From NCBI RefSeq assembly GCF_963576615.1, contig NC_088710.1, positions 4,630,001 to 4,694,000 of the forward strand: a stretch of DNA of 64,000 nt. The letters run 5' to 3'. Below the pieces are notes generated by a model, which did not search any database, had not been told where the DNA came from, and saw only the letters and a list, made by a program, of their open reading frames with translations. Made by a program: the position numbers and the translations under genes. Below are positions 11,081 to 24,281 of this stretch, one piece after another; the first letter of the stretch is position 1; each line of letters starts with the position of its first letter. The DNA comes from Watersipora subatra. Its lineage: Eukaryota > Bryozoa > Gymnolaemata > Cheilostomatida > Watersiporidae.

Positions 11081-14000
11081 TATATAGTAGATTTTATTCA
11101 TAATAAATTTTATCAACACGACCACATTACTGCTGCACTGTTTGTATATACCATGTCAAAACACAGGCTATAGACGAAGAACTGGTGAGTCATGATTAGT
11201 GTTTCAAGCATTTAGAAGTCTCAATTCAATAAATGCTGGCGATAGCTAAACAGTGCAATAGCAAAATATTTTCTAGAGTTTCTTAAAATATGTAAAACTT
11301 TTCAATACTTCCAGTTTGAAGAACTTCAGTTTGCCTAGCAATGTCAATTTCATTATCAGTTCTGTGTACAAAATTAGGACAACTCCGATTTGAGTGGTTC
11401 GAGACTGATGCATTGTAGACTAGCTGTAGAACACATTGCATATTTCTATTGGTCTTTCCAACATTATTGACATGTACAACTGCATATGTGTATGCAGTCT
11501 GATCAGCACAAAAATTTCAGTAGATTGCATATTTCGAGTTGTTTTACAGTATGAAAGACAACTCTCAATAAAACTATTGCTTTGCGTAAATCTGTTCCTG
11601 AACAAGGGTAATGCAGTTAGTATACAATAAACCAGTCCTTCACAATATGTATATATGTATGTATATACAACTTCTATAACAACTATGTATAAATATTTAT
11701 GTATATATATATATACAACTTCTGTCAGTCTAGTTTGTTGTGATAAAAATTGTGTGGACAAAACAGAGAATAGGATAGCTGTGCAATTGTCCATAAATAC
11801 TTAAAGGCGATTGATTGGTGCAGGTGTTATCACATCGAAAGCTATCTTAATCTTGACCTCTGAATACAGATAGACGATGAACAGGTTGTACCGCTCATTT
11901 TATAATATAAATTTTTTTTTGCTTTATTGTAGATATAAAATATTTTTTATGAGTTTTACTTTGCAGATTAGACTTTGCTGATTAGAAAAAATGAGTAAAT
12001 CGTTGTAAATGAACTTCAAAAATGTGCGCTCTCCATCAACTTATTGTAAGATTACCGCAATCATGGTCTATACAACCAGTGAAATTGTGCAAAAAACTGA
12101 ATAAATTGGTATTAGACATAACATTTGCGGTTGCACCACCGTCACATTTACAGATAATTGTCTCATGTCTACAATTTGGTCTTGTAGCAGTCAAACCACC
12201 AAATGGACAACTTGGAAATGGCTCAACTTTTTGTGGAAGTGTGTTTAAAACTGAGTGAATGATTCATCCGGTGATTAAAATGTCGTGTTGAACTTGTGAC
12301 CCTCTAAGATTGCATTTGTAATTGAGTTGTAAAACTTGTGAAAATTTTTTTTTAAAACCTCGGAGTTATTTCTAGTTTCAGTAGAAAGTCGGATACCATT
12401 TGTGGTTGCCAGGATCTTCTTAATTACCCAAGTTGGTCAAGTTATGCAAGACCAAGGTTAAGTTATGCAAGATTGTAGCTTCCACCATTAGAGGTTGTCA
12501 GAAAAGCCCGCCTCTATCTGTTATGGTCGGTTTCAAAAACCTTCAAATTTTTAGCAGTATTAGCTTCAAAGGTAAAAGCACCAGGTTTATGGAATCCTCT
12601 CCATTGTGCTCGGCTCCAGACACCATGTATGTTTGTAAGATTATTGTGTGGCTAGTTGTAAATCAACAGTTAGTGTTCGTTGCTAGATTGTTCTTATTAA
12701 ACTCAGAACAATAAAGGTCATCAAACTGACATAATATAAAACACCAAAATGTGAAACACATTAACTGTGAGCAGAATGAAATAATGCAAATTACAAACAG
12801 AAAAATATAGCATATAAACAATATTGAGGATTCTATTAAGACCACGAGAAAGGGATTAAAGGTTGTTACACCTCTAACGTTTGTGCTTGTGTTACGCCGA
12901 AGGGACATGTCATACACCTGTGTGGGGAAACCATACAGCATTTTCACCAGTTCACCCAGTTTGTGAATTGATCACTCACGAAATAATAACAGTAACTAAA
13001 CTATAGCTTATACAGTATGGTTATGTACTTGTGAGCTATAACTGTTTGAGGCATGTCAGGTCAGACAATTCAGCTATTATTCTGAAGTATTATTCTGATT
13101 CAGCTATTTCTTTTACGATTTAGTATTTTACGCTATTTGTTATGCTATAATTGTTCATAAACTTGTTACAACTGTCCATTTTTAGTACCAATCGGTTCAA
13201 ATAGCACGCTTCAGATGATCGCAACTGTGTGAGAGATGAGGATGCAATATTTTTCCTAACACTGTCTTAAGTTATAATAACAGCTCTTATTATAGTAAAG
13301 ATTTAGACTAGCTTAAGGATGACTTGACTACGGGAGTAGCCTGTGTTTCATATTTAAAGAATTCCCAAGTGCAGGAGAGCGACGGCCGCTCCGTCTCCTA
13401 TGATTTTCAGACCTTCCTTAGACAAGTCCATCTTACCTACAATGAATGGGAGCAGGTGCTAGAGCTAGGTTGAAGGGCCTTTCAGTCATATACATTGTAC
13501 AGAATTAGATGCATCCAAACACTAGTAAAGATTTAGACTAGCTTAAGTTACTAGCTTAAGTTACTCAAGTTCATTGGGTAAAGAAACTTAGCCAATGACA
13601 ACTACATTCCCTGCCACTGTTTATAAGCTGTTTTAAATCTTGAGCAAGTGTGTAACATAAGAAGAAGGAAATGTATTTCAACAATCTGTTTTAGCAATGC
13701 TTTGAGCTTTCAAATATTTATGCATTGGCCAGACACACACTCAGAAATAAAACATGCCTTCATTTAAAAATTAGAATGGTAGATGTATATGTCGATTAAA
13801 AATATATGTTTTGTGCAAAACCTTTTTTATTACACGTGTAACGACGTACATTCATCTAGTCTGTTTATAAAGACATAACTATGCAAATCAGTGTGACTGT
13901 TGTTGTCTTTGAGAGACATCCACCGAATCCCTGAGACTGACTCACCAAACCTCTAGGGTTCGATTGAATCTGTGTTAAGAACCATTGCTTCTTTCTGCGT

Positions 14001-14091
14001 CGGTAATTCCAGATGGTGAATTTCCCTAAACTTACACTCACATCCAGATGATTGTTATAGTTGTATGACTTGTATCTACTAACAACTTTAT
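11081..14091. other. Gene-less stretch
   Basis: No ORF with family features. A 24-bp direct repeat (AGTAAAGATTTAGACTAGCT and the next four bases) occurs near 13297 and 13525, bracketing a GC-richer block of about 200 bp. 13540-13640 carries words shared with the Helitron-like repeats (TCATTGGGTAAAGAAACT). Confidence 0.45.
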
Positions 14092-14628
14092 CACTATTTT
14101 AAAAAACAAATAGTAATGTAAAACACACCGCATGTTGGGCTTGAACTATTATAGTAAAAAGTGAGAAAAATTATGACAAAAAGGATTTGCCAGTTTCTTT
14201 TTAAGGAAGGCTCTAATACAAAGATGTCAATAAACTTGGTAAAGCAAATTATTTAACTTTCAAACTAAAAGTTTTATCAGTTGCTAATGAATAAGCTACG
14301 TATAACATATATTAATAATTATAATATAATTAATAGACTTAGAATACTGAACTGAAAAACTAAATGACCTATTATAGTATCAAAGTCTATTAATTATATT
14401 ATAATTAATAATATATGTTATTCGTAGCTTATTCATTAGCAACTGATAAAACCTTTAGTTTGAAAATTAAATAATTTGCTTTACCAAGTTTATTGACATC
14501 TTTGTATTAGAACCTTCCTTAAAAAAAACTGGCAAATTCTTTTTGTCATAATTTTTTTTGCTTTTTTACTATAATAGTTCAAGCCCAACATGCGGTGTGT
14601 TTCACATTACTACTTGTTTTAAATAGTG
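14092..14628. mobile_element. Foldback element, arms about 250 bp
   Basis: The left arm (about 14092-14345) is matched by an inverted copy (about 14378-14628) with few mismatches around a spacer of about 35 bp. Landmarks are CCGCATGTTGGGCTTGAAC on the left and its complement near 14578-14596. Transcription through it would give a long hairpin RNA. No coding capacity. Either a MITE or a recent inverted duplication. Confidence 0.8.
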
Positions 14629-15335
14629 TGTTTGTTGTCAATAGCAACATTCACAACTATCAGGTAATTTTCTTAGATACCCTGACTAAGTTAAACTGTT
14701 ACCTACGAGATACAGTAAATACCGGATACAAGCATATACTGGATAACATTCATTATTAACATTATCTTGATTCTATTTCTAGCAGTAATGCAAATGGCTT
14801 TCAGAAAGACTAAATATTAGTTTTAAAAATTGTATATATCTTGACAAAGTTGACAATTTTGTTATTTTTCAAACAGCATTGCATTTTCTGGGTGCATTAT
14901 AGCAAAAGAATTTGAGAGAAAGTAACTTCTATAAAGTTTCTTCCATGTACAAATCATAAAAGCATTATAGTTTAGCAAATTTCTATACCATTGTAATCCT
15001 TTCCTTCCTAAGTTGCATGGTCTGAGGTGTAAGTAGCTCTAAGAAAATATTCACTTTCTGGTGTTGTTAAAGCAAGTTTGAGTGAAGGTAACTTCGATAG
15101 GCTACATACATTATTTCCAATAGGCAGAAACTTCATAGAACAAAGGAGCGTCATTGTGAAACTGTATTTGCATGCGACGGTGCTCAATAGATAAGCATTG
15201 GATGGACTAATAAAAGGAGTTGAGGGCTACACGCTATTGGACATTGTATAGGGTCGCTGGTTTACATATCAGCTTACTTATGATGTTAGTAAGGTGTGAG
15301 CGGACAGGACTAGTAACAGCTAGTAGCCGAGTGTA

Positions 15336-15971
15336 ATGGCGAGTCAACACAACGAGCTCGTGGAGATGATACTGGAGTATATCGACCGCCTTAAACCATC
15401 GAATCCTAGACTCAAGCAGTCGCTACAGTCAACTAGCCCGAGCGATAGATACTTTGTACTCAAAAATGTAAGAGATCAAAAAAAGAGGTATGGTGTCATG
15501 GTAGCAACATGGATCCGTGATCTCGAAGGGCTAAAGTGCATGCTGGCAGGATTTACATCGAGTCAGAAGGAGGATATTTTAAAACTACGCGAAGTACGTG
15601 GTCTTACACCTCTACACTTTGCAGTTTTCAGCAGGACTTCTTATGACACCAGCTACACAGTCATGGAAATAGTAGATTACTTACTGCTCAATTTATCTAA
15701 TGAACAAAAGTTTGCTTTAATAAAACTTCAAGATTCGTATGGTGACACTGCATTGCATTTCGCTGGAAACCAAAATCTACCAGCAGTCACGCATATGATG
15801 ATTTCGTTACTGAAAGGCAATGAGTACGATGAGCTAATGGGAATTCGCAATAAGGGTGGACTTTCTGTAGCTGACAGGCTGCTGCCAACACTGTTACACG
15901 CTGCACAAGGTGCGTCAGCATTAAATAAAACCTTTTTTCACAGAGAAATGAACACTCTTAGACGCATATAG
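15336..15971 (+). CDS. Ankyrin-repeat-like protein, possibly the first exon of a longer gene
   Basis: 211-residue ORF, start MASQHNELVEMILEYIDRLK. Two ankyrin-like units are visible, GLTPLHFAVFSR (about 88-99) with IVDYLLLNL, and YGDTALHFAGNQNLPAVTHM (about 137-156). The N-terminal helix region is not recognised. Codon use looks like real coding sequence and the ORF is far longer than chance in this AT-rich DNA. A good donor (CAAG then GTGCGT near 15911) lies before the stop, so the native exon may end there and continue in another exon, perhaps the coiled-coil ORF 1.1 kb downstream. Function unknown. Confidence 0.68.
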   Translation: MASQHNELVEMILEYIDRLKPSNPRLKQSLQSTSPSDRYFVLKNVRDQKKRYGVMVATWIRDLEGLKCMLAGFTSSQKEDILKLREVRGLTPLHFAVFSRTSYDTSYTVMEIVDYLLLNLSNEQKFALIKLQDSYGDTALHFAGNQNLPAVTHMMISLLKGNEYDELMGIRNKGGLSVADRLLPTLLHAAQGASALNKTFFHREMNTLRRI

Positions 15972-17076
15972 ACATCTGAAAGGTAGTGCTGCTCTTTGCA
16001 AATTGAAAACATTTTCTATGTGCCCTAAAGATTTAAACATAGCGCCAGATTCTAGTGATTCAGAATGCTGCCAGAGGAACTACCGATGCTACCAATTGAA
16101 ACTAAAGTACATAATTTAGAATAGCTGCTGCAACTAAACTGCTAAGCTGATAGGTTGTGGGTAATCAGAGCCAGTCGTCACGTTTCACTTACTACCTTTA
16201 AACTAACAATAGCTTAGGCTAACACTCCTTAAAGGCCGCATACTGTCAAATTTCTTTCAAATGTAGGTAACTCAACTACAAGTTATTGTTACTAGCCCCT
16301 TGTCAATCGGGTGTGCCATGAGGACTCGGCAAGTGTACCAATAAACCACTGAAAATAAGCATATGATTCTGAAATGCTGAAAGGTTAATGATTCACCATG
16401 GTGATAGCATGTCGGGTGGCCAAGCCAGAGATAGGAAGTCGAACCCTACGTGATGTAAAACCTCGTAACTTTGGGCGAACCGAACTCCTACTATAGTCAA
16501 GATTACTGTTTAACCTGAATGAATACGCTATTAAAATATAATTTGATATGGAAACAATATAATCCGAGCTTTGGTTATACTAAGGCTGATAATGAAGAAC
16601 TCAGGCTACATTAGACTGGGACGAGTCATACAAATTACTAAAATTGTAATACAACTCTTGATTAAGAGATTTAGGATAAGCATGGTTAATATGTACACTT
16701 GCACAGTGGTGATACTGCCTTTTTCAGTTACGTATCTTTATTTGTTATTACTATTTCTGTAGGACTGCTTGCTTATATTAAACATTAAAAACCACAATCT
16801 GTCAAATATGAACATTCAAATAAACCTAGCCTACAAATGAAAATCTAGTGGTACCTTTGAGTTTCATGACTCCCAAACATTAAAAGATGTAACCTTTTAT
16901 TAATATTAGTATATAATATTAGATTAAAAATTTCTGTGATGATTTTCTGTCATTATGTTGTAAATGATTTAGTCCATTTCCTTTTCTCTCTGTAAATTAG
17001 AAGAAGTTTCTCTCATCACTGAACTAGCACCTGCTGAAGTAACAGACAAAACAATCAATTTTATGAGTTTGAGAAA

Positions 17077-18060
17077 TTGAAGTCTGTGGTTTTAACGATG
17101 TTAGCTGCACGGCTACCTTGTTATGTAGTTACAGCAGAGCACAAAGTGCGGCTAATAAAACTGCAACAAGAGTCAGAACAGCACCAGATTAGCCTCCATC
17201 AGAAGGAATGTTACATTGCTGAACAGGAGCATGCAGTCATTGAGCAACGACGCATAATTGAGGTGCAGAGATGTGAACTTCAGGAACAAAAAGAGGAGCT
17301 ATCAAGGCTAAAATCACAAATCTTGAATCAGAAAGAAGAACTAGCTGCTCAAAAGAAAGATATTGCGGAAATGAGAGAACAACTAACAATGCAAGAAGGT
17401 GTTGCAAAAATCCAACAAAAACATTTTGGTATGTACGGACAAGAACTGGACGAAAAGGAGAGACAAATCAAAGAGTTAAATTTAGAAATGAAGGAACAGA
17501 GCGGAGTTAGTGCCAAAAATAAGTTGAAAATCTCTGAGCACACTGACAAACTTATGGAACACGAGGTTAAACTGACAAATCAACAAAAAGAAATTTTAGC
17601 CCAGAAAAATGGCACGAGTCAGTTGCGGAAAAAGACTATGGAGTGTCAGGCTGAGTTGTCGAGCCAGCAGAGAGAAATGTTGCAGCAAACAAATGGCTTA
17701 GTTGAACAGCAGAGGTTACTTATTGAGTACAGCACCGACTTGTCTAAACAACGGGAAAAACTTAATATGCACACAGAAAGATTGACTAAACAGCAGGAAG
17801 AAATCATTAAACAAAATGGAGAGTTTGCTAAACAACGTGAGGAACTGTTGAAACAAGAGAGAAAACAACTTCTACTATATAATAAATGTGATGAACTTGA
17901 GAGAGGAAAAAGACTTCAAGAGGAAGGTAAGGTAAAATGGTTCACCAGTATCCATGTTGGCTTGTCATCAGCATTAAACATAGGTAGAGCATTAGTCCCT
18001 TCCGCCGTTGACCCAATTTTCGTTTCAAACTATGGAGATTATATCAAATTATTACACTAG
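17077..18060 (+). CDS. Coiled-coil protein or exon, function unknown
   Basis: Open frame to a stop at 18060; the first ATG is 17098 (MLAARLPCYVV). From about residue 25 to 280 it is a Gln/Glu/Lys-rich heptad-like helix (LKSQILNQKEELAAQKKDI, LTKQQEEIIKQNGEFAKQ). The tail (WFTSIHVGLSSALNIGRALV) is not coiled coil. The frame stays open upstream to 17038, and AG acceptors lie at about 17039 and 17046, so this may be an internal exon. A donor-like GTAAGG near 17926 falls just before the change from coiled coil to tail, so the last 40 or so codons may be intron. It may form one gene with the ankyrin ORF; not proven. Confidence 0.66.
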   Translation: MKSVVLTMLAARLPCYVVTAEHKVRLIKLQQESEQHQISLHQKECYIAEQEHAVIEQRRIIEVQRCELQEQKEELSRLKSQILNQKEELAAQKKDIAEMREQLTMQEGVAKIQQKHFGMYGQELDEKERQIKELNLEMKEQSGVSAKNKLKISEHTDKLMEHEVKLTNQQKEILAQKNGTSQLRKKTMECQAELSSQQREMLQQTNGLVEQQRLLIEYSTDLSKQREKLNMHTERLTKQQEEIIKQNGEFAKQREELLKQERKQLLLYNKCDELERGKRLQEEGKVKWFTSIHVGLSSALNIGRALVPSAVDPIFVSNYGDYIKLLH

Positions 18061-18194
18061 TCTTTGTCAAAATTTTTTAATTTAGGTATACCGCAAGAAT
18101 TTATAAATGATTAGTCAAAGACTGAACTCATCAGTGTTAGTATCTTGCATTTATGATTGATTATGAAATTCATTAGAAAATAAAGCAAATTATC

Positions 18195-18495
18195 AGAAAT
18201 AGGTAGAAGGCTGGCTATTGATCAGGCTGATACTGAATGACTCTTGTTGTAGTAAATCTTTCTGGTAGCAGAGATAATTGGCTTGTGTTGTAGTGAATCT
18301 CACCGGAGACAGAATTTATTGGCTCTTATGGTAGCCACTCTCACTGGTGACAGAGCATGGCTACTATTGTAGTAAATCATTTTTGTGACTAAGTGGATTG
18401 GTTTGTGTTGTAGAAAGTATCTGTGGTTATAGAGTTGAATGGTTTTCTTGTAGCAAATCTTTCTGGTTGCAGAGTTGATTGGCTCCTGTTGATTT
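18195..18495. repeat. Degenerate minisatellite, unit about 60 bp
   Basis: About five copies of GTTGTAGTAAATCTTTCTGG ... CAGAGATAATTGGCT with many substitutions, just 3' of the coiled-coil ORF. Confidence 0.8.
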
Positions 18496-19431
18496 TAAAT
18501 TCGCCCTTAAATAGACCCTTTTAATTACGGCTCACTCGGTTTAACATATTTAATTTATTACAACACATAAAAGCAAAAGAAAAATTTTCAAGCACTTGTG
18601 TGACACCATGTGACCAAGAGTAATTTTTGTTTTTCATACCTTTGCACTAATTAAGCTAAAAACCTTGAAACTATCATTTGAACTAATAACTTATACTTTT
18701 TGGCCGTTTATACTTTTAGCTTTTGGCCCAGTTTGAAACAAGCCAACCCCGCAGTTTGTAGCGAACTTTCTCCGAGAAGGTTCTAACAACAAGTACATAT
18801 TCACGCTTTAAAAATCGGATGTTGATACTCACAACTTTCCAAACCCTCGCAGTTGCATCGTGACAATTATAATGTAAGCCTAGTGTTTTAATATTCAACT
18901 CTTTTCGTAGATCCCACTCTAAAAAAAATTTTTTCAATAATTATTAAAATTAATTTTTTTGGTTTCGCTTGTTTTTGGCTGTCAGTGATAATTGATGACA
19001 TTTTCCAAAAAACACTCACCAAATACATAACCATGACTGATACATTATGTGTGGAAATGAAATTATATAATACCGGTACACTTATATATTACTTGTGCAC
19101 TTATATATTACTTCCAAGATTTTGTTTAAGCAAAATTTTGAATCTAGTATAGACCATCACTAGACCTTTAAGATTCTTACAAAAGTAGCGGGTCTACGAG
19201 GTGTGGGAAACTCAAGCAAATATTCAGAGTTGAATGTTCGTAGTATGATACTAAAACCATTTAGAGAAAAGTGACCTGAAAGGAAAGTAAGGTAAGGAGA
19301 ACTTGTTGCTAAGATTGTTATCTGATTCCTTGACATAGCCAAAAACTAAGCAAGGCTTAATCAGCCTGCTGCTACGAGCTCTGGCTAATCTATACTCTTC
19401 TTCAATGCTAGTGTTAATATTTATTTTTCAA

Positions 19432-19985
19432 TAATTACCGAACAAGGTGGACTGGTAGATTACCAATAATTGCCGAACAAGGTGGACTGGTAGTCTACTA
19501 ATAATTACCGGACAAGGTGAACTGGTAGATTACCAATAATTACCGAACAAGGTGGACTGGTAGACTACCAATAATTACCGAACAAGGTGGACTGGTAGAT
19601 TACCAATAATTACCGAACAAGGTGGACTGGTAGACTACCAATAATTACCGAACAAGGTGGACTGGTAGACTACTAATAATTACCGGACAAGGTGGACTGG
19701 TAGATTATCAATAATTACCGAACAAGGTGGACTGGTAGACTACCAATAATTACCGAACAAGGTGGACTGGTAGACTACTAATAATTACCGGACAAGGTGG
19801 ACTGGTAGATTACCAATAATTACCGGACAAGGTGGACTGGTAGACTACTAATAATTACCGGACAAGGTGGACTGGTAGATTACCAATAATTACCGAACAA
19901 GGTGGACTGGTAGATTACCAATAATTACCGAACAAGGTGAACTGGTAGATTACCAATAATTACCGAACAAGGTGGACTAGGGAAT
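19432..19985. repeat. 35-bp minisatellite, about 16 copies
   Basis: Unit begins ATAATTACCGAACAAGGTGG and ends in GTAGATTACCA. Copies differ by one to three bases (AACAAGG/GACAAGG, GATTAC/GACTAC). There are no unique spacers, so it is not a CRISPR array. Confidence 0.95.
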
Positions 19986-20699
19986 TCTTGTTGCAGGTTA
20001 AATCTTAGCAAACTTCCATTTTCTCTCATCTTGGAATATTTGTAATTCTTTAGAGCTACGAAGGCTAAAAAATTCTAATCATGAGCTGAATAGGTTAATA
20101 CGACAAATGGAAATCTTCAACAGAAGGAGCTTTGCTACCAACGGAACCGGAGACCAGGTGCACGATGATTAGCAACAGAGGTGACCACATCATATTACGC
20201 GTAGGTTCATGTATTTTGATATGAATTTATACGCTGGAGGGTGTGTATATGGTTTATGTGTGCTGAATTGAATTTGTGTGTTTGATGTTGTGAGAGTCAT
20301 TTTTCACATTTACATTGTATTGTCTGTTTGTTCACTTGCTTTGTATAAATATCAGTGTTTGCCTCTCATCTGTCAAATGTGTGCAGTTATAACGATAAAG
20401 TTTTCATAATGAAAAATAGGCTTCGCTTTAGATTTGAACTTAAAACCTCCAGGTATGCAGACCGGCAAGCTAACTCACTTCACAACGCTGTCTCTACCGT
20501 ATTATGGAATAATAGTGCACATATTCATTACATCAGTTAAAATACTCATGCTTAAAGCGCTTGGCAAAATACTATTGGTTATTACAAGCACCCTTGATCC
20601 TTACGATTAACGTAACGTTTATTAAGCTGGCTTCAGACATGGCTATTATTACGGGAATATTTAGACTGCCTCAAGTTATTACCTTATGTGTACCTGATA

Positions 20700-22446
20700 A
20701 GTTACTCAAATTCATTGGGTAATTATTTTATTACCCGTGCAATGCCGGGCATTCAGTAGTATAAATACATATATATATATACATACATAAAAAGAAAAAT
20801 ATATATATACGTGATGAACTTTTGTACAGCTGTAAATATAAATATATACCCTATATACTGCTATGTATAGTATAATATAGGATGTCTAGAATATCAAGAG
20901 CACTTAGTTGTTAGTCTATAACTACAAATTTGTTTCAAGCAGATATAGATCAACTCTCAACAAAAATATAGATATGCTAGTTGAATGCATGGGTAATAAA
21001 CAGAGTTTTGCGCAGAAAACCTGCTAGGTAAAGCAAAGCTAGCTGAAGCATGAAGTGTGCATATTTCAACCAATTGCCATTAAAGATTGCCAGGGATAAT
21101 AAGTATGCATACAATTATTCCATAGTGTAGCAAGGTGGCCACATGATGTAGTGGATAGCTCACTTGTCTGCAAAACCAGAGTTTCTGAGTTCAATCCCAA
21201 TGCGATGCGATTTCCTTATTCTTTTAACTTTATTGCTATAGCTAGACGTAAGGATATGCATGGCGATGTATGGGTAATAAAAATGTTTTTGCATAGAAAA
21301 TTTATTTTTAATCAATATATACGACGTTTACCAATTGCAACTTTTAAATGAAAATGTTTGTTTATTTCTGTGTGTGTCCATCCGGCCAACGCATAATGAA
21401 AATATTATAAAGCTTGAGGGATAGCTAAAAAATATTGTTGAAACACGTTTTTTACTTCTCACGGTACACATTTGCTCAAGATCTAAAGCAGCATATAAAC
21501 TATTGGCAGGTGATGTAGTTGTCATTGGCTGAGTTTCTTTACCAAATGAACTTGAGTAACTTAAGCTAGTAACATAAGCTGTAATAAGAGCCGTGTCCGT
21601 CCTTCTGCCTAGGCATTAAGAAAAAAGATTGCACCACACAGGAATCGAACGTGTAGATTCTTTAGAGGCACAAATGTGAAGCCAAGCGCACTATCATTAT
21701 GTCACACAGTCAGCTTGACCATGGCTTAGAATAATTGTACTTATAATCGTTTCGCATCACGATCTCTCACGCAACCATGATCTTCAGGCGCAACCATGAT
21801 CTTCAGGCGTGTAAAACCATTCAAGTGCACTAATTGTTCCATAATATTGCGAGTAGGCTGTGTGGTGTAGTAAATAGCATGCCTGTCTGGAAAACGATTG
21901 TTTTTGAGTTCAATGCCGCCAGTGCGAAGCAGTGTTTTCGTCCCTATAACTTTATCGCTATTACTGAACATATGGATGACAGGCCAACGAATAACAAACC
22001 AACATTTACATTTATACATATAGACATACTAGTTGAATGTCCGGTGTTGCACTGTTAATAAAAAAATTGTCCAAAAATTTATTTTTTATTAACTTATACA
22101 GAATTTACCATTCTAGCTTTTCAAAGAAGGTATTTGCTTATTTCTACCAAGTTTATGCTGTATGTACATATATTTATAGCATTATGGGAAGCGGGCACTA
22201 AATTTTCTTCTAGTAGTTCAAGCTAGCTAAAGGGTGAAGCATGTGTGTTTTAACCAATTCCCATTAAAGATTGGCAGGTGTAATAAGTATGTACAAAATT
22301 ATTTCATAACGTGGCAAGGTGATTGTGTGGCAAAATGGTTAGTGCTTGTTTGCAAAACTGGTGTTTCTGATTTCATTTCTAGCGTGAAGCAGCTTTTGCG
22401 TTCCTTTAACATTATCGCTATAACTGGACATACTGATAACAGACCA
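20700..22446. mobile_element. Cluster of Helitron-like non-autonomous elements with tRNA-like modules
   Basis: Several copies share ends of the type ACCCGTGCAACGCCGGGCAT followed by TCAACTAGT (20735 forward; reversed near 20990 and 22027). A GC hairpin followed by CTAG and T fits a Helitron 3' end. Three segments look tRNA-derived: 21137-21205 (A box-like GATGTAGTGGATAGC, B box GAGTTCAATCC), 21845-21930, and 22315-22395. A reverse-oriented one lies at 21635-21720 (B box GTTCGATTCC on the minus strand). Borders of single elements are blurred by nesting. Confidence 0.62.
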
Positions 22447-24271
22447 TAGAGTTACCTCCCCCTAGAGTGATAACAACAGGAGCGTTTCCAGTGCCAACAA
22501 GGAGCGTTTAGGCCAAGCCCCTTTTTTGTGCAAGTCAATCGTAGTGATTGACTAGATCTATAGCATCAGCCATGAGAATGATTAAACAAGAATCATGAAT
22601 TTCCACAGTTAAGATAGTAATTAATGCTCATATTAAAAGAATGATGATTATAGTTTATTACTTTAATATATGTTTATTATTTAAAGCAATTCCATACCTA
22701 CATGACTTGCAAAGGCACTGAATAACTTGTGTTAAATAAGTGAGTTAATGCAATCAGTTACTCATAGATAGGATAGATAGTCATACTGGGGTTGTATTAC
22801 ATTATTGTGATGGGAAGCTAATCGACTGCCATCAACTATAAGCTGTACTACCCGGCGTTGCCCAAGTAATAAAAAAGTCTTTGAACAAAAATTTTATTTT
22901 TATATAACATTTACCATTCTAACTTTTAAACTGCATATCATGAGAAAAGCATATATTTTTAAGCAGTTCAAATGAATTAAGAGAAAAAAAAACAACTGTA
23001 AAGGTTTTCAAGCTTTTTCAAACAGCTACAACTTTAAAATTTCATATCATGAAAGAAGTTTTTTGTTGAAATAAATTAGGAAGAAAAATGAAACTGCAAA
23101 TGTGTTTAAACGTTAATGTGAAATAATTAGCAAGTAATGGCTAAATATAATCTGTTTAGCTATGATTAGAATAAAAAATTATTTAATAAATAAAGTAATA
23201 AAAAAGTCTATTTTATTTTTATATAATTATAATTTAGTATAATTAAGTATAATTTATTTTTATCTAACATATAACAACATTTGCCACTCTAACTTTCAAA
23301 CTTTTTGCTTGCTTACATCAAAAAAGGATGTCCACTAACTAGTGGACATCTTTGCTTCAAGCTAGTCTATGTATTTGATTGATATGTATTGAAATCTAAT
23401 ATTACATGCAAGGGCAGTTTGTGGACTGTGGTGTCAATGAATCACTCTATCACCATACAATGTCAATACTTTCAGTTGATGGCAGTCGATTAGCTTCCCA
23501 TCACACCAATGTAATACAACACCAGTATGACTATTTATCTTATCTATGAGTAACTGATTGCATTAACTCACCTACTTAACACTATCTATTCAGTGCCTTT
23601 GCAAGTCATGTAGGTATTGAATTGCTTTAAATAATAAGCATATATTAGAGTAATAAACCATAATCATCATTCCTTTAATATGAGCAATAATTACTATCTT
23701 AACAGTGAAAATTCATGATCATTGTTTAACCATTTTCATGGCTGATGGTATTGATCTATTCAATCACTACGGTTGACTACCACTAAGACCCTAACTTTCG
23801 GAGTCATCCTCTCGCGAAAATTTCATGAGCAAAACTAAACTGTCATAACGAACTAGTGAAAACGGGGAATTAAATAGCTTTGTTTATTGATAGTCCAAGA
23901 AACAAATGGCAGCAAGCGATCAAATTGTATTATTGATCTCGGCCACACAATTCTACCTGCGGTTCACAATTACAAACTAGTCCCAAATTGAAATTTTTTT
24001 TTTACCGTTGAACCGAACCTGAGGAATCTAATTATGTTTGTTCTACTGCATTTATTTTCACATCATTATATTTTTGCACTCATTAGAGCTGCAAAATTAA
24101 GTTGCAGCAAAATTTAACTCTGTATGCTACTCACGAAACTAAATACTAGCGAAATATAAGTGTCCTAGGGTAGCACAAAAAGGAGGCGTGGCCTAAACGC
24201 TCCTTGTTGTCACCGGAAATGCTCGTGTTGTTGAAGGCACTGTTATCACTCTAGGGGGAGATAACTCTATG
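22447..24271. mobile_element. Long-inverted-repeat element (Mutator-like structure)
   Basis: Ends are TAGAGTTACCTCCCCCTAGA on the left and its near complement on the right, continuing as arms of about 400 bp (22447-22845 against 23472-24271; the right arm has an extra block of about 360 bp near 23790-24170). TAACAGACCA flanks both sides (22437-22446 and 24272-24281). A 9-11 bp duplication with long inverted repeats fits Mutator-like elements. No transposase is present. It interrupts a tRNA-like repeat that resumes at 24282. Confidence 0.72.
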
Positions 24272-24281
24272 TAACAGACCA

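Noticed and set aside
11420..11794. 124-codon minus-strand ORF
   Set aside because: Low-complexity, Ile/Tyr-rich translation of TATATATA-type sequence; no domain and no splice context.
19432..19985. CRISPR-like regular repeat
   Set aside because: The 35-bp units follow each other directly with no unique spacers, and the surroundings are eukaryotic with no cas genes.
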